A stretch of 64,000 bases of DNA from Paramecium tetraurelia (lineage: Eukaryota > Ciliophora > Oligohymenophorea > Peniculida > Parameciidae): the NCBI RefSeq assembly GCF_000165425.1, contig NW_001799632.1:1-64000 (forward strand), written 5' to 3'. Below, piece after piece: positions 1-10,477 of the stretch (positions within the stretch are counted from its first letter, which is position 1; each line of letters opens with the position of its first letter). The notes below the pieces were generated by a model. That model was not told the DNA's origin, did no database searches, and saw only the letters and a list, made by a program, of their open reading frames with translations. The translations under genes and the position numbers were made by a program.

Positions 1-61
1 CAGACATAGAGAAAATATCATATGTATTTTTTTTATTAAAAATTTATTTAGGAGTACTGAA

Positions 62-490
62 ATATCTATTATTTGAGTTTAAAATACTGATTATGGTATC
101 TGCTATCCTCAGTTTTCATATAATTTGTATTTTCTAGGCGTATATAAAATTTCAGCATTATAGAATATTTACTTGAGTTTTAATTTTTAGTTAGCATACT
201 GAAATCATTTCATTTTTTTTTTGAGTTTAAATTGCTAATTAAATCTATTTATTGAATTAATTCTATATTTAAAAAGTATTTTCAAAGCCCCATCAAATTT
301 TCAGATGCAAGGAAAAACTAAATGATTTTCTCAATTAAAAGTTAACTTTAGCTTAATGAAATAATATTAGTTGCGTTTTGAATTATGATTATAAATATTT
401 GTTGCCATCATAGTTATCCTAAAATGTATTTATAAGACATCTTAAATTTCAGCCTTATGGAAAATACCTTCAGGAATTTTAGATTAAAAA
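62..490. repeat. Degenerate direct repeat, offset about 298 bp
   Basis: Two stretches (about 75-190 and 370-490) resemble each other at a constant offset near 298 bp. Examples are the TGATTATGG-like word at 88 against 385, and the AAATTTCAGCATTAT-like word near 147 against AAATTTCAGCCTTAT near 445. Similarity is patchy, so this is at best an old duplication. Confidence 0.3.
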
Positions 491-946
491 TTAAATTTAG
501 TCAAGTGCAATAAATATGTTTTAGTAATGCTAGAATTTCAAATGGGTTTCTATAAGAATCATCTATAATATATTTATACATAATTTTCAATGTCATTTAT
601 CTATATAAAGAATCGTTATAAAGCTGTTTAAAAAATATTGAAGTTTTTATATATATGACAACTTCTTAATAATTAGAAAGAATAGACAAGCTCTTTTAAG
701 TTGAACTTAGAGTGTCTGTTTAGAGTGGGTAGTATATTTAAAATATTCTGATTTAGAATATTGCCATTCATTTTGATTAAGATGCACCTAATATTTTTTA
801 GTAATTATATAAAAGAAATTTTGAAGGCTATATATTAGAACAAAGAAGAATTTAATTATATCAAAATTAAAATACAATTAACTTAGTCACTAAAATGCTA
901 TTAAGAATTAAGTGCAGAGATTTTTAATAATATAAAATACAATAGG

Positions 947-1015
947 CACTTCTTAATAATCTGAATGAATAAAAGGTTATCTTAACCCTTTATTGGTTCT
1001 GGTTATTAAGAAGTG
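947..1015. repeat. 13-bp inverted repeat with 43-bp spacer
   Basis: CACTTCTTAATAA at 947-959 is the exact reverse complement of TTATTAAGAAGTG at 1003-1015. A related ACTTCTTAATAAT also occurs near 661. It could form a hairpin, but the AT-rich setting lowers its significance. Confidence 0.45.
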
Positions 1016-2168
1016 GCAATTGTGTTTCTTCTCCTACTTAAAAAGTTTCGATCTATTTTTATAAAATGAGTTTTTAAACCAATTATTTGCATTTTAAACT
1101 TATTATTATTCATTTATATAGCCATAGCAAATTAGATAAATGAAAATGATAAACTGAGCTAACTATCTTAAGTCGGCTTTATAAACAGAAACGCTTTTAA
1201 AACTTAGATAGGAACATTTATAAATATATTTTAATTTATAGTAGCGTACTTATTAATAACAATCATGAATAAATGCTTGAGCTTTTTAATATGATTTTAA
1301 TTTGATAAGTTAAGGTTTAATTGTCATATATAAGAATAACGTACATAAAAAATCAGATGTATATTCTATTTTCTAGAATTAATATGTTAAAATATTGACA
1401 GGGTACCTAGTAAGCGAAAAATTTAATTTAATGATTTAAGGACTCATTAAAATCCTATTTTAAAGTAGATATGACGAATTTTAAGCATTTACTTTTAAAA
1501 TTATAAAGTTAATAAAAGGCTGAACTAATTTTATTTTGATATATATTGTCCGTTTAGAGTAGTTAGTATAATTAAATACATTTGATGAATAAGATTATTT
1601 ATAAAATTTAAGTGGATAATTTATTACATTTGCTCACCAGGTGATTGAATTGAATTCATAGCCTAATTTATTTATACCCACTATTGTATATTTTAGAAAT
1701 AGTCTACTAGAGTATTTTGTATAGGCAAATATATTTGGATTAGTTATTTTTCTATAATTTATATACTTTTAGAATAGAATCAAATTTAGAAGATTATGTA
1801 CAATCAGTAAATAAATCCAATAATCACTTCAAGATATGATGAAATGAAACAGCAAAAATCAAGGAACAAAAACAAAGAATCAGCTGATTTACCAAATTCA
1901 CTCTTTATATTCAATCCTACCAAAATTTCTGATAGATAATTTAATGGTTTATAAAGTGTATACTATAAACGAGAACATGATTAATCCATGATATATATGA
2001 ATTTATAATAAATAAAATATATTTGATTACCCCATACTGCAGCTTTATTTTGAATTTATTTAACAATAAATCAATATAAATTATGCATTAGAATTTCCAA
2101 ATTATTAGACGGTATCCTTGCCCTACTTTAGGAATGTAAGATTAAGTTGCATATTATACTATTCTACG

Positions 2169-2564
2169 ATGGCTGCCCTCAATATCGATGAAATAGAATT
2201 TTAAAAAAACAAGCAGCTCAATTAGTACCAGAATAATGGTTTCCAGATAGAGGAAAAAACTCCATTTTTCCACATTAAATTTGTAAAATGGTTTTGATTA
2301 AATAAGTAATACTTATTACTGCCATTTGTTTAAACTCAAAAAATTTTTTCTGGCCCAACTTATATAAAAGAATTCCCTTTTGAAACATCCAGATTTTCAC
2401 TCTAAGCTGACCTAGGCATGATCTTTTCTTAGGCTGTTGGTTCCTAGTTTTCTTACTACAATAGGTTAGGTACGTAAACCCCTTTGTAGAATAAACCTCT
2501 ACTACTTTGCAAAAATTTAAATAAATGTTCATATTTTTTTTATTAAGAATTTTATTATGTTTGA
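2169..2564 (+). CDS. Possible small gene, unrecognised
   Basis: ATG at 2169 opens a frame (TAA/TAG = Gln) beginning MAALNIDEIEF and ending at TGA 2562-2564. One in-frame TGA lies at 2295-2297. It would be removed by a 24-nt candidate intron at 2283-2306 (GTAAAA to AAG), the AAG-ending type seen in other genes of this window. The product would be about 123 aa, with the motif GPTYIKEFPFETSRF near the middle. I recognise no family. It may equally be a gene remnant in this decaying zone. Confidence 0.3.
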
Positions 2565-2837
2565 GAAAAATATACTCGAAATCATCCAAATTTAATTGTG
2601 GCTATTGGTCTAAAAAAAATATATTGAAACCCATCATTATCTACAATTCAAATGTTGTATGTGATTTCAGTATTCATAAGACCAAGGCATAATATTTTGA
2701 GAGTTCTAATTATAATTAATTAAAAATACGTCGAACCACATTTCTTACAGAAAGTAAACTTCTTCTTAAAAGAAATTCATGAGATACTTTTTTTGATTTA
2801 TAGTAAAAGACTTAAATATTTTTAATAACATTAAATA

Positions 2838-5800
2838 ATGAATTGCACTTATCATATTAAAAATCAAGTATCAATGATATGTATAGCTTCTCACAATTGC
2901 TAATTTTAAAGGAAATTGTGTGTAAAATGCCTTTATGAACATAAAGTGGATTTGAAATATGCAATTCCGATTGATGTATTTCAAGAAAGGGTTACTTAGA
3001 AATTACATGAATATAAACTTGATGAGCTGTCTGAAATTAAATAATAGAGGATGGATTTTAAATATAAACTCTCCCACATTGAAAACATTTTAAGAAAAAT
3101 TTGGGAAGAAGTATCAGAATCAATTTAATAGATATATGATTTGATTGAACAGAAAAATAAATAGTATATTAACCTAATCTAAGATAATTAAAATATAGCC
3201 GATTCTTCTTATTCTGATTTAGAACAATTAGTATCAATTTTTTAAGGAAAAACATTAAATGATTGGATGGCTTAGAAAAATTCTTATTTTTTTAAATTGG
3301 AGAAGGAAAAAAATTGGTTAGAATATGAAGTTCATGCTTTTAGTGAAAAGTTAAAGAAAGAAGTGAAAGAGATTATGTCATCAACTATGTATTTATTTTA
3401 GTAAAACAATAGAAATACATCAATTCAAGAAATAGTATAAGTTTATGAAAGAACAGAAGATATCTATGAGTTGTTGGCCTAATCAAAAAAATTTGAGAAA
3501 TAATTATTAAGCAGAATTATTGAAATGTTAAAAAGAGATAAAATCACAGATTGTCTATTTTATCTTTCAAACCCTGAAATGCTAAAATTATTAGACCAAA
3601 CTGGAATTAATAACGGTTATCTCATTACTAATATTCTCCAAAATATTTGTGAAATTGATTTTAATAAAAAAAATAACTCAACAGAAGATATTATATAAAT
3701 TAGAAAGTAATTAATTAAAAAAATTGAAAAAGAAGAGAAAATATTACAATTTTTGAAATTTATTGTTCAACTGACGGCTATTGACGAGAGATTTATAAAA
3801 TGTGGGTCTGATTCCCTCAAATTATTAGTAGAAGTAAAAATGGATATCAGAGAACAAAACTTTGAGAATATCAGGATTCAAGATATTTCGTTAATTGGCG
3901 CTAATATGGCAAGTTGTAATTTGAATGGATCTATTTTTGATAATGTAGATATTACTGGTATGAACTTGAATGGGGCTTAATTGTTCAATTGTAAATGGAG
4001 AAATATAAAAATACATGAGTTAAATAAATTAGATGGTCATAGCAGCGCTGTTAGATCAGTTTGTTTCTCTCCTGATGGTACTACCTTAGCATCTGGTAGT
4101 TATGATAACTCTATCCGTTTATGGGATGTCATGACAGGATAATAAAAGTTCGAATTAAAAGGTCATGATGGAATTGTTTATTCAGTTTGCTTTTCTTCTG
4201 ATGGTACTATATTAGCCTCTGGAAGTGATGATAACTCTATCCGTTTATGGGATACGACTACAGGATACCAAAAGGCTAAATTAGATGGTCATGATGATTG
4301 GGTTATATCAGTTTGTTTTTCTCCTGATGGAACTACATTAGCATCTGCTAGCGATGATAACTCAATTCGTTTATGGGATGTTAGGACAGGATAATAAAAA
4401 TTGAAATTTGATGGTCATACTAGCACTGTTTATTCAGTCTGTTTTTCACCTGATGGTACTACATTAGCCTCTGGTAGTCATGATAATTCTATCCGTCTAT
4501 GGGAAGTTAAAACAGGATAATAAAAGTTCGAATTTGAAGGCCATGATGGAATTGTTTATTCGGTCTGCTTCTCTCCTGACGGTAAAATAATAGCATCAGG
4601 TAGTGATGATAAGTCTATACGTTTATGGGATGTTAATTTAGGATAATAAAAAGCCAAATTAGATGGTCATAATAGTGGAATTTATTCAATTTGCTTCTCT
4701 CCTGATGGTGCTACATTAGCATCTGGAAGTTTAGATAACTCTATCCGATTATGGGATATTAAAATAGAATAATAAAAAGCAAAATTAGATGGTCATAGTA
4801 ATTATGTCATGTCAGTTTGCTTTTCTTCTGATGGCACTAAATTAGCATCCGGCAGTTTAGATAACTCCATCCGTTTATGGGATGCTAATGTAGGATAGTA
4901 AAGAGCTTAAGTAGATGGTCATGCTAGCTCTGTTTATTCAGTGTGCTTTTCTCCTGATGGTACCACATTAGCCTCTGGCAGTAATGATAATTCTATCTGT
5001 TTATGGGATGTTAAGACAGGATAATAATAAGCCAAATTAGATGGTCATAGTAATCATGTTTTGTCTGTTTGTTTCTCTCCTGATGGTACAACTTTGGCAT
5101 CTGGTAGTTCAGATAAGTCCATTCGTTTCTGGGATGTTAAGACAGGACAATAAAAAACTAAATTAGATGGTCATACTGGATATATCATGTCAGTCTGTTT
5201 CTCTTGTGATGGTGCTACATTAGCATCTGGTAGTATAGATACCTCTATCCGTTTATGGAATGCTAAGACAGTGAGATACGAGCAGCCAAATTAGATGGTC
5301 ATAGTAATTATGTTCTGTCTGTTTGTTTCTCTCCTGATGGTACAACATTAGCATCTGGTAGTTCAGATAAGTCTATTCGCTTTTGGGATGTTAAGACAGG
5401 ATAATAAAAAACTAAATTAGATGGTCATTCAAGTTCTATTTCTTCCGTCTGTTTCTCCCCTGATGGTACCACATTAGCCTCTGGTAGTAATGATAATTCT
5501 ATCTGTTTATGGGATGTTAAAACAGGAAAATGATAAGCCAAATTAGATGGTCATACAAGTTAGGTTTATTCAGTGTGTTTCTCTCCTGATGGTACTACAT
5601 TAGCATCTGCTAGTGATGATAACTCTATTTGTTTATGGGATGTTAATACAAGATTATAAAAAGACAAATTAAACGGACATAGTGGAACTGTTTATTCAAT
5701 TTGTTTCTCTCCAGATGGTACTACATTAGCATCTGGTAGTAAAGATATCTCTATCAGATTATGGCAAGTAAAGACAGTAAAATGAAAAGCCAATTTAGAT

Positions 5801-6181
5801 GTTCATACTTGTTGTGTTAATACAATATGTTTCTCTCATAATGGTACTACATTAGCTTCTATTTATTTGTGGGATGTTACAAGCAGAGACAACAAATTCC
5901 TCCTTCAGATAATCGTTACAAAGAAATTCTACCTGCAAGTCAACCCTCAATATTTAGCAACAATGTTCTTTTAGAAAGTAATGAATAATTTTATTTCTTT
6001 AGCTAGTTCTTATCTTACGGTACTTTGTATTTCCTAAAGTCTCAATTTAGAAGCCCAAGAAGCTTTAATCTTTTAAGGAGAATTTGTTAATAATTAAGGT
6101 ATAGATTTGCGATAATTATTCAAATCTAAAGGAAGTTGCATTTTAGAAAGCCAAATTGGATTGCAATAACAATAAAATTGA
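2838..6181 (+). pseudogene. B-box/pentapeptide/WD40-repeat protein gene, broken in its 3' part
   Basis: ATG 2838 opens one long frame. The N-terminus has a Cys/His cluster (C3, H6, C16, then CVKCLYEH), likely a B-box-type zinc site. A charged, helical region follows, then a short pentapeptide-like stretch near 3870-3990 (GANMASCNLNGSIFDN). About 14-15 WD40 repeats of exactly 42 residues (126 bp) run from about 4021 to 5880, each with the pattern [30 protein letters not shown]. In repeat 10, around 5271-5286, two extra bases shift the frame. Beyond it the WD40 frame carries TGA at 5531-5533 and 5783-5785, and the last repeat is shortened. A family-like C-terminal segment (QGIDLRQLFKSKG) ends at TGA 6179-6181. 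A truncated protein with about ten repeats is possible, but an eroding gene is likelier. Confidence 0.8.
4021..5880 (+). repeat. 126-bp tandem repeats encoding WD40 units
   Basis: About 14-15 head-to-tail copies of a 126-bp unit, highly alike at the DNA level (TCTCCTGATGGTACTACATT recurs with few changes). Some units are almost identical, for example those starting near 5035 and 5290. Such similarity implies recent unit duplication or gene conversion. Confidence 0.85.
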
Positions 6182-6709
6182 TTATTATTAAAATTCAATT
6201 CAAATCAAAAATATAAAATAAGTTTTACTATTTTTCTACCAAAGCAATTTCCAACTTTATTCTGGTTTAACCATAATGTTATTCAAATGTAAAGAATTTC
6301 AAGTACAAAGTCAGAAAAATTTCCAAAATTGCTACTTTAAAAAAAAATCTGACTTATATATATTTTATTTAAATTACTCTAAATATATTTATCATTAAAC
6401 AAAAATTTGTCAAAAACATCATTTAATGATAATTTAATAATAAAAGTTTAATTGCATTATCTAAATAAGTTCCAGTATTTTTTTAAGTTTTTTAGGACTG
6501 GAACTCTGTTTAAAATCTAAACTAGCCGAAGGACACAGCTGAACTCTTCTACTTGTAATGAGGATTTTTTCTGGATTCAAAATCCTTTGACTCCTAAGAT
6601 TAGATTGCTTTCTTTTAGTTTTGTGAAAGTATCTGAAATAAAAATTCTTTACAAATTTCAATAAATTTTAAAATTATACAAAAGAAGAAAAACCTTTTTT
6701 ATAGATGAA
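6182..6709. other. Intergenic, no gene seen
   Basis: AT-rich spacer after the WD40 pseudogene. No frame with conserved-looking sequence was found on either strand. Confidence 0.5.
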
Positions 6710-7024
6710 ATGAGTTTAATATATTTACCATTAATTGAAAAAATGATTTATATTGATAAAGATGGTCAGATTATGTAATAAGGATAAAGAAATTTGATTT
6801 AATAATAAAAACAAAGGAGAAATAAATAAGAAGATAAAGAAAAAATGTAAAATCAAGAGAATGACAAAAATCTTTAAATCGTGTAGAAGAGTGTTCAAAC
6901 AATGCACCACTATCGTACCCAATATAGCAGAAATATTTAAAAAATAATATTATAATATTGCATAGAATCATATGTTACATATTATTAAAAAAAATTAATA
7001 GATTTAATTACAAGTGCCAAATGA
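6710..7024 (+). CDS. Possible small Gln/Lys-rich protein
   Basis: An uninterrupted frame from ATG 6710 to TGA 7022-7024 would encode 104 aa. It is rich in Gln, Lys and Asn (MQQGQRNLIQQQKQRRNKQE) with a hydrophobic end. No domain is recognisable. A chance open frame in AT-rich DNA with a single stop codon, or a gene remnant, cannot be excluded. Confidence 0.3.
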
Positions 7025-8084
7025 TAACAACAAAAGGTAAAATCGATTTTTATAATAAAGAAAATTTTTGTCATAGAATCCCTAAATTTTTTTCTACTTT
7101 CTAATATTTAAATTTTGGATTAAACTTAATAATCTAATATTTTTTAATTTATTTTTATTTAATTCTGTAATCTTTATAATTTCCTTTAAATATTTTAAGT
7201 CTAAATGCATATTAGATCAAGAAAATTACCTAGAAAACTAGACTACTATAAAAAGCCGACTTAATTATTGTTTCTCTTAAATTATCATCCTCTGTCAAGA
7301 AGATTTTTATTAATCATTTGGGTATTGAGTTTTCCATAAAATAAAGCTCAAATTTTAGAATTATAATTACTATTGGGTCATTATATTTCAATCACTAATG
7401 TTCTATTATTATTTGTATTTAAAAGGATAGCTCACTCATTTTCAAAAGAATTAAAAGTTTTTAATGATTCAAAATGATAGTTATTATTACTGTAAGAATT
7501 TGTTCATCAGTAATTTGGTTTAACAAAAGAAAGCACTCAAGATGACTTAATTCCTTTCGAATTTGTTAATTTTTATTATTTCATCTTTTTAAAACTTATA
7601 TGCTTAATTATTAATTTATTATTGCTTCTTCTATTGCGAATCTAAATTATTATTCTGAAAAAGAGTTTATTTTCATAACTCTAAGCAAATTGAATATTAA
7701 CCTCAAAACATATTTCAAAAATTATTTTATTAAAAATAGATAGAACTTGAAATATATTTGAATAGATAATCAAAAATCTGAAATAGTTTTTTAATATATT
7801 CAGATATATTGATTCCATAACGTGAACAAATATTCTTTGTAATGATATCTACAAAAAAATTAAATTATCTAATTTATAAATTTTTTTTATTAATTAATTT
7901 TTATATAAAATGATTTCAAATTAAATTAAATTTCTATTTAATATATTAAAAATTAATACAGTTTTCTTTTATCTTATTTTCTACATAATGGTTTAAATAA
8001 ATAATAATATAACAAATTTCGTTTAGGATAGGTTTTTAAATTATATATAGTGTTAACAGAATAAACCAAAAAATGATAAATATT
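7025..8084. other. Intergenic, no gene seen
   Basis: About 1 kb of AT-rich DNA. Nothing on either strand reads as a recognisable protein or RNA gene. Confidence 0.5.
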
Positions 8085-8839
8085 TCAACAACACCCTTTT
8101 TTAGGACTTTCAGTTTATTTTGGCTTTATTCCTCCATTATTTTCCTAGTTTATCTTTGGTTGGGATTAATATTTTTGAGATAAGTGAATAGAATCTCGAA
8201 CATTTTGCTCACAATCAGTTCTAATAGGATTGATTTATTTTGTGACTTTCTCTAAAGTATTGATAAAAATCTGGGTATCTTATTATGATTTACAGTTTAC
8301 ATCATCAATATTTTTGCCTATGGCAGCGGAAGTTTCAAAATATAATGAATTTATCTCTTAAGCCTTTTGTTTACCTTCCTCATTGCTCACAGATCTTTCT
8401 GCTTCTAAATCTGTCATATTGCCAACTAAAGATATTACAACTCCTTGATCGCTATTTTCTTGGATATCTCTTGCCCATCCTGAGACACTTTAAAATGAAT
8501 CGCGACTTTATATTTATAACTAAGTGAACCTTGTCAATTTAAATACAATTATGATTGCAGCAGAATTTCTATAAAAAGATTTTAGCAATACTTCTGAATG
8601 CTTCTTAACCTGCCTAGAAACTTAAAATATTACATCATTACAGTATCCCAAATTTAGAGCGTCAATGCATAGTCATAAACAGTAACTTTTTTACTTGCAA
8701 ATTCAAGTCCAATAGTAACGTTATATTCTCTATTAAATAGATCCTTTGTATATCTGAGCAATATTGAGGATTTTCCAACTCCTTAATCACCAACTAAAAT
8801 GATTTTGTAAACTTCCTGCTAGGATTAACTTTTATTCAT
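8085..8839 (-). pseudogene. Rab-type small GTPase with a one-base frameshift
   Basis: From the minus-strand ATG at 8839 the product begins MNKSQSQQEVYKIILVGDQG and contains the P-loop GDQGVGKSS, WDTAGQE (G3), a G4-like GNMTD with Met for the usual Lys of NKxD, ETSAA (G5), and ends KKGCC, a typical double-cysteine prenylation site. Introns are 8614-8641 (28 nt, TAG), 8506-8529 (24 nt, AAG; it restores LTSRDSF) and 8271-8300 (30 nt, CAG). One extra base in the A-run near 8573-8577 breaks the frame between IAKIF and RNSAA. Without it the protein would be about 223 aa. It is either a young pseudogene or a sequencing or assembly error. Rabs act on the cytosolic face of transport membranes. Confidence 0.8.
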
Positions 8840-9146
8840 TTTTTAGAAAATAATATACTAAAAAATAGCTATTAATCTAGAATTTCGCAAGTTTTCAAAA
8901 ATATTGGGAAAAATTATAAATGTTGCTTCCTTCCATATATATTCGGTAAAGTGAATGGGAACGTAGAAGAAGTTTTGGGTTAGAAATTATAAAAATATAT
9001 GAATTAGTTCTTTGAAATTGTCATAATTAGTTATGTTTATATGCTGATGTTGAGATTTATTAAAGAAGAATGCTATAAATAACAAGAGTAACTATTGATG
9101 TATATCAATAAATTTAAAAAAAAATTATTAAAACCTACTTAAGTTA
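8840..9146. other. Intergenic, no gene seen
   Basis: Short AT-rich divergent spacer between the Rab gene and the next plus-strand gene. It must hold both promoters, but no motif is evident. Confidence 0.5.
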
Positions 9147-10380
9147 ATGGTTACAAAAAATGCTAAGAAGCCAAGAAATGCTGAAAGAATAGATTTATAA
9201 TAAATAGATATTGAAGATGATGAGGCAAATGTATATAAATTTTCGCATAAACATTTTTATTCTTCATTTGGAGAGAAGATTACATATTGGTATTGGGTTC
9301 AAAAGAGAGCTCATTTTAAAAATGATATTTGGAAGAATCAACGTGAATTTGATAAGTAGCTATAGAACCATTAGCCCCATTTTAAATTGGATGAAATAAT
9401 TAAAACTAGAGATAAGATAGATGCTTAATAAATTCATTAGTTAAATATTTAAAGACCTTTACTTGAATGGAAATAGAGATCTCCCAAAGAGAATGTAGGT
9501 AAATTCAAATTATTAAAGAAGATAGCAAAATATTCTATGAATTTAAATAGTACTTATATAAGATTAAAATTATTGGATAAAGAAGTAATCAAAGCTATTT
9601 TAGAATAATATCTATCTAAATCCAATTATAGTACATAATATGTTTATCAATTGAATAAATTCTAACTTAGAGGTTTTTGGAACAGATTATAATAGATTGA
9701 GCTTATATATTGAAGAAGAATGGTTTTAAGAACTTATCAAAAAAGATAAATTTAATCATAATTAACTGAGGAATAAAAAATGAGTAACATTTGCAGGATT
9801 TAGGAAGAAAACACTAGAAATAAAAAATATCAAATCAACTTTAAATGCCAAATTAAAGCCAGAAGGATGCTGGATACTTATTTATTAAAAAGAAATGCCT
9901 ATACATCAATAGAAATGATACGATGAATAAATCCAAGGTGAAAAATAACAAAAATAAGAATAAAATAAAATTGCAGAATGTAAAATAAAAAAAAATTTTT
10001 AAAGAATAAAATTAGGGAATGACATTTGAATGTGATTTTTTAAAGCAATGGCAAGAGTTAAGAAGCTGCTGAGAAATACCAAAGTAAAATCAAACTTTCT
10101 TAAATGTTCAAATTAAACCCCAATGTTATTTTTATATTCATGCACAATTAAAGATTATGAATTGCAGATTTAGGAATTTATATTCGATGATAATAAAAGT
10201 ATGATAGAATTCAATATAATAGGATGAATCCTCATTTGGAAAAGATTTTAAAGAATTAGATGCCAAAAACACGAGATTAAGACAATAATATTAGGGATTA
10301 AGTGAGGTACTTTAATTTAATGTTTCTAATGCTTTTCATCATGCATTCCAAGACAATGGATTTTATTGATTCAAATAATT
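9147..10380 (+). pseudogene. Unrecognised gene decaying after codon 188
   Basis: ATG 9147 is the first ATG after an in-frame TGA (9096-9098). The frame stays open for 188 codons to TGA 9711-9713, with protein-like sequence (ITYWYWVQKRAHFKND, RPLLEWKQRSPKE). Downstream, coding-like pieces continue but in changing frames: EEEWFQELIKKDKF, then LTEEQKMSNICR, then DAGYLFIKKK, fading by about 10,380. No canonical intron joins them. I read this as an eroding gene rather than a 188-aa protein. The family is not known to me. Confidence 0.6.
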
Positions 10381-10477
10381 ATTTAATTAAATAATCAGGT
10401 ATCTCCTAATAACTAAAGTCAACGAATCAAATTAGAGATAGAAATAATTAATTATTTTTTATATTTATTTTTTTTCA

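Larger units (their letters stand above)
1..2168. other. AT-rich region without a recognisable gene
   Basis: I see no convincing coding region on either strand. Because only TGA stops translation here, random open frames of 50-100 codons are expected and mean little. No telomere-type C4A2/C3A3 repeat is present at position 1. The region holds weak repeats (listed separately). Its place next to several broken genes would suit a chromosome-end or low-constraint zone, but that is inference. Confidence 0.6.

Noticed and set aside
1-60. Telomeric end at position 1
   Set aside because: No C4A2/C3A3-type repeat is visible.
4021-5880. CRISPR-like regular repeats
   Set aside because: The 126-bp units are continuous, coding for WD40 motifs, with no unique spacers.
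3700-6000. Many TAA/TAG codons in conserved frames taken as nonsense mutations
   Set aside because: They fall at Gln positions in every conserved gene of the window, so they are sense codons; only TGA counts as a stop.
9690-9720. Programmed +1 frameshifting of the Euplotes kind
   Set aside because: Euplotes uses TAA/TAG as stops and TGA as Cys, the opposite of what is seen here, and the breaks here lack the usual slippery stop context.
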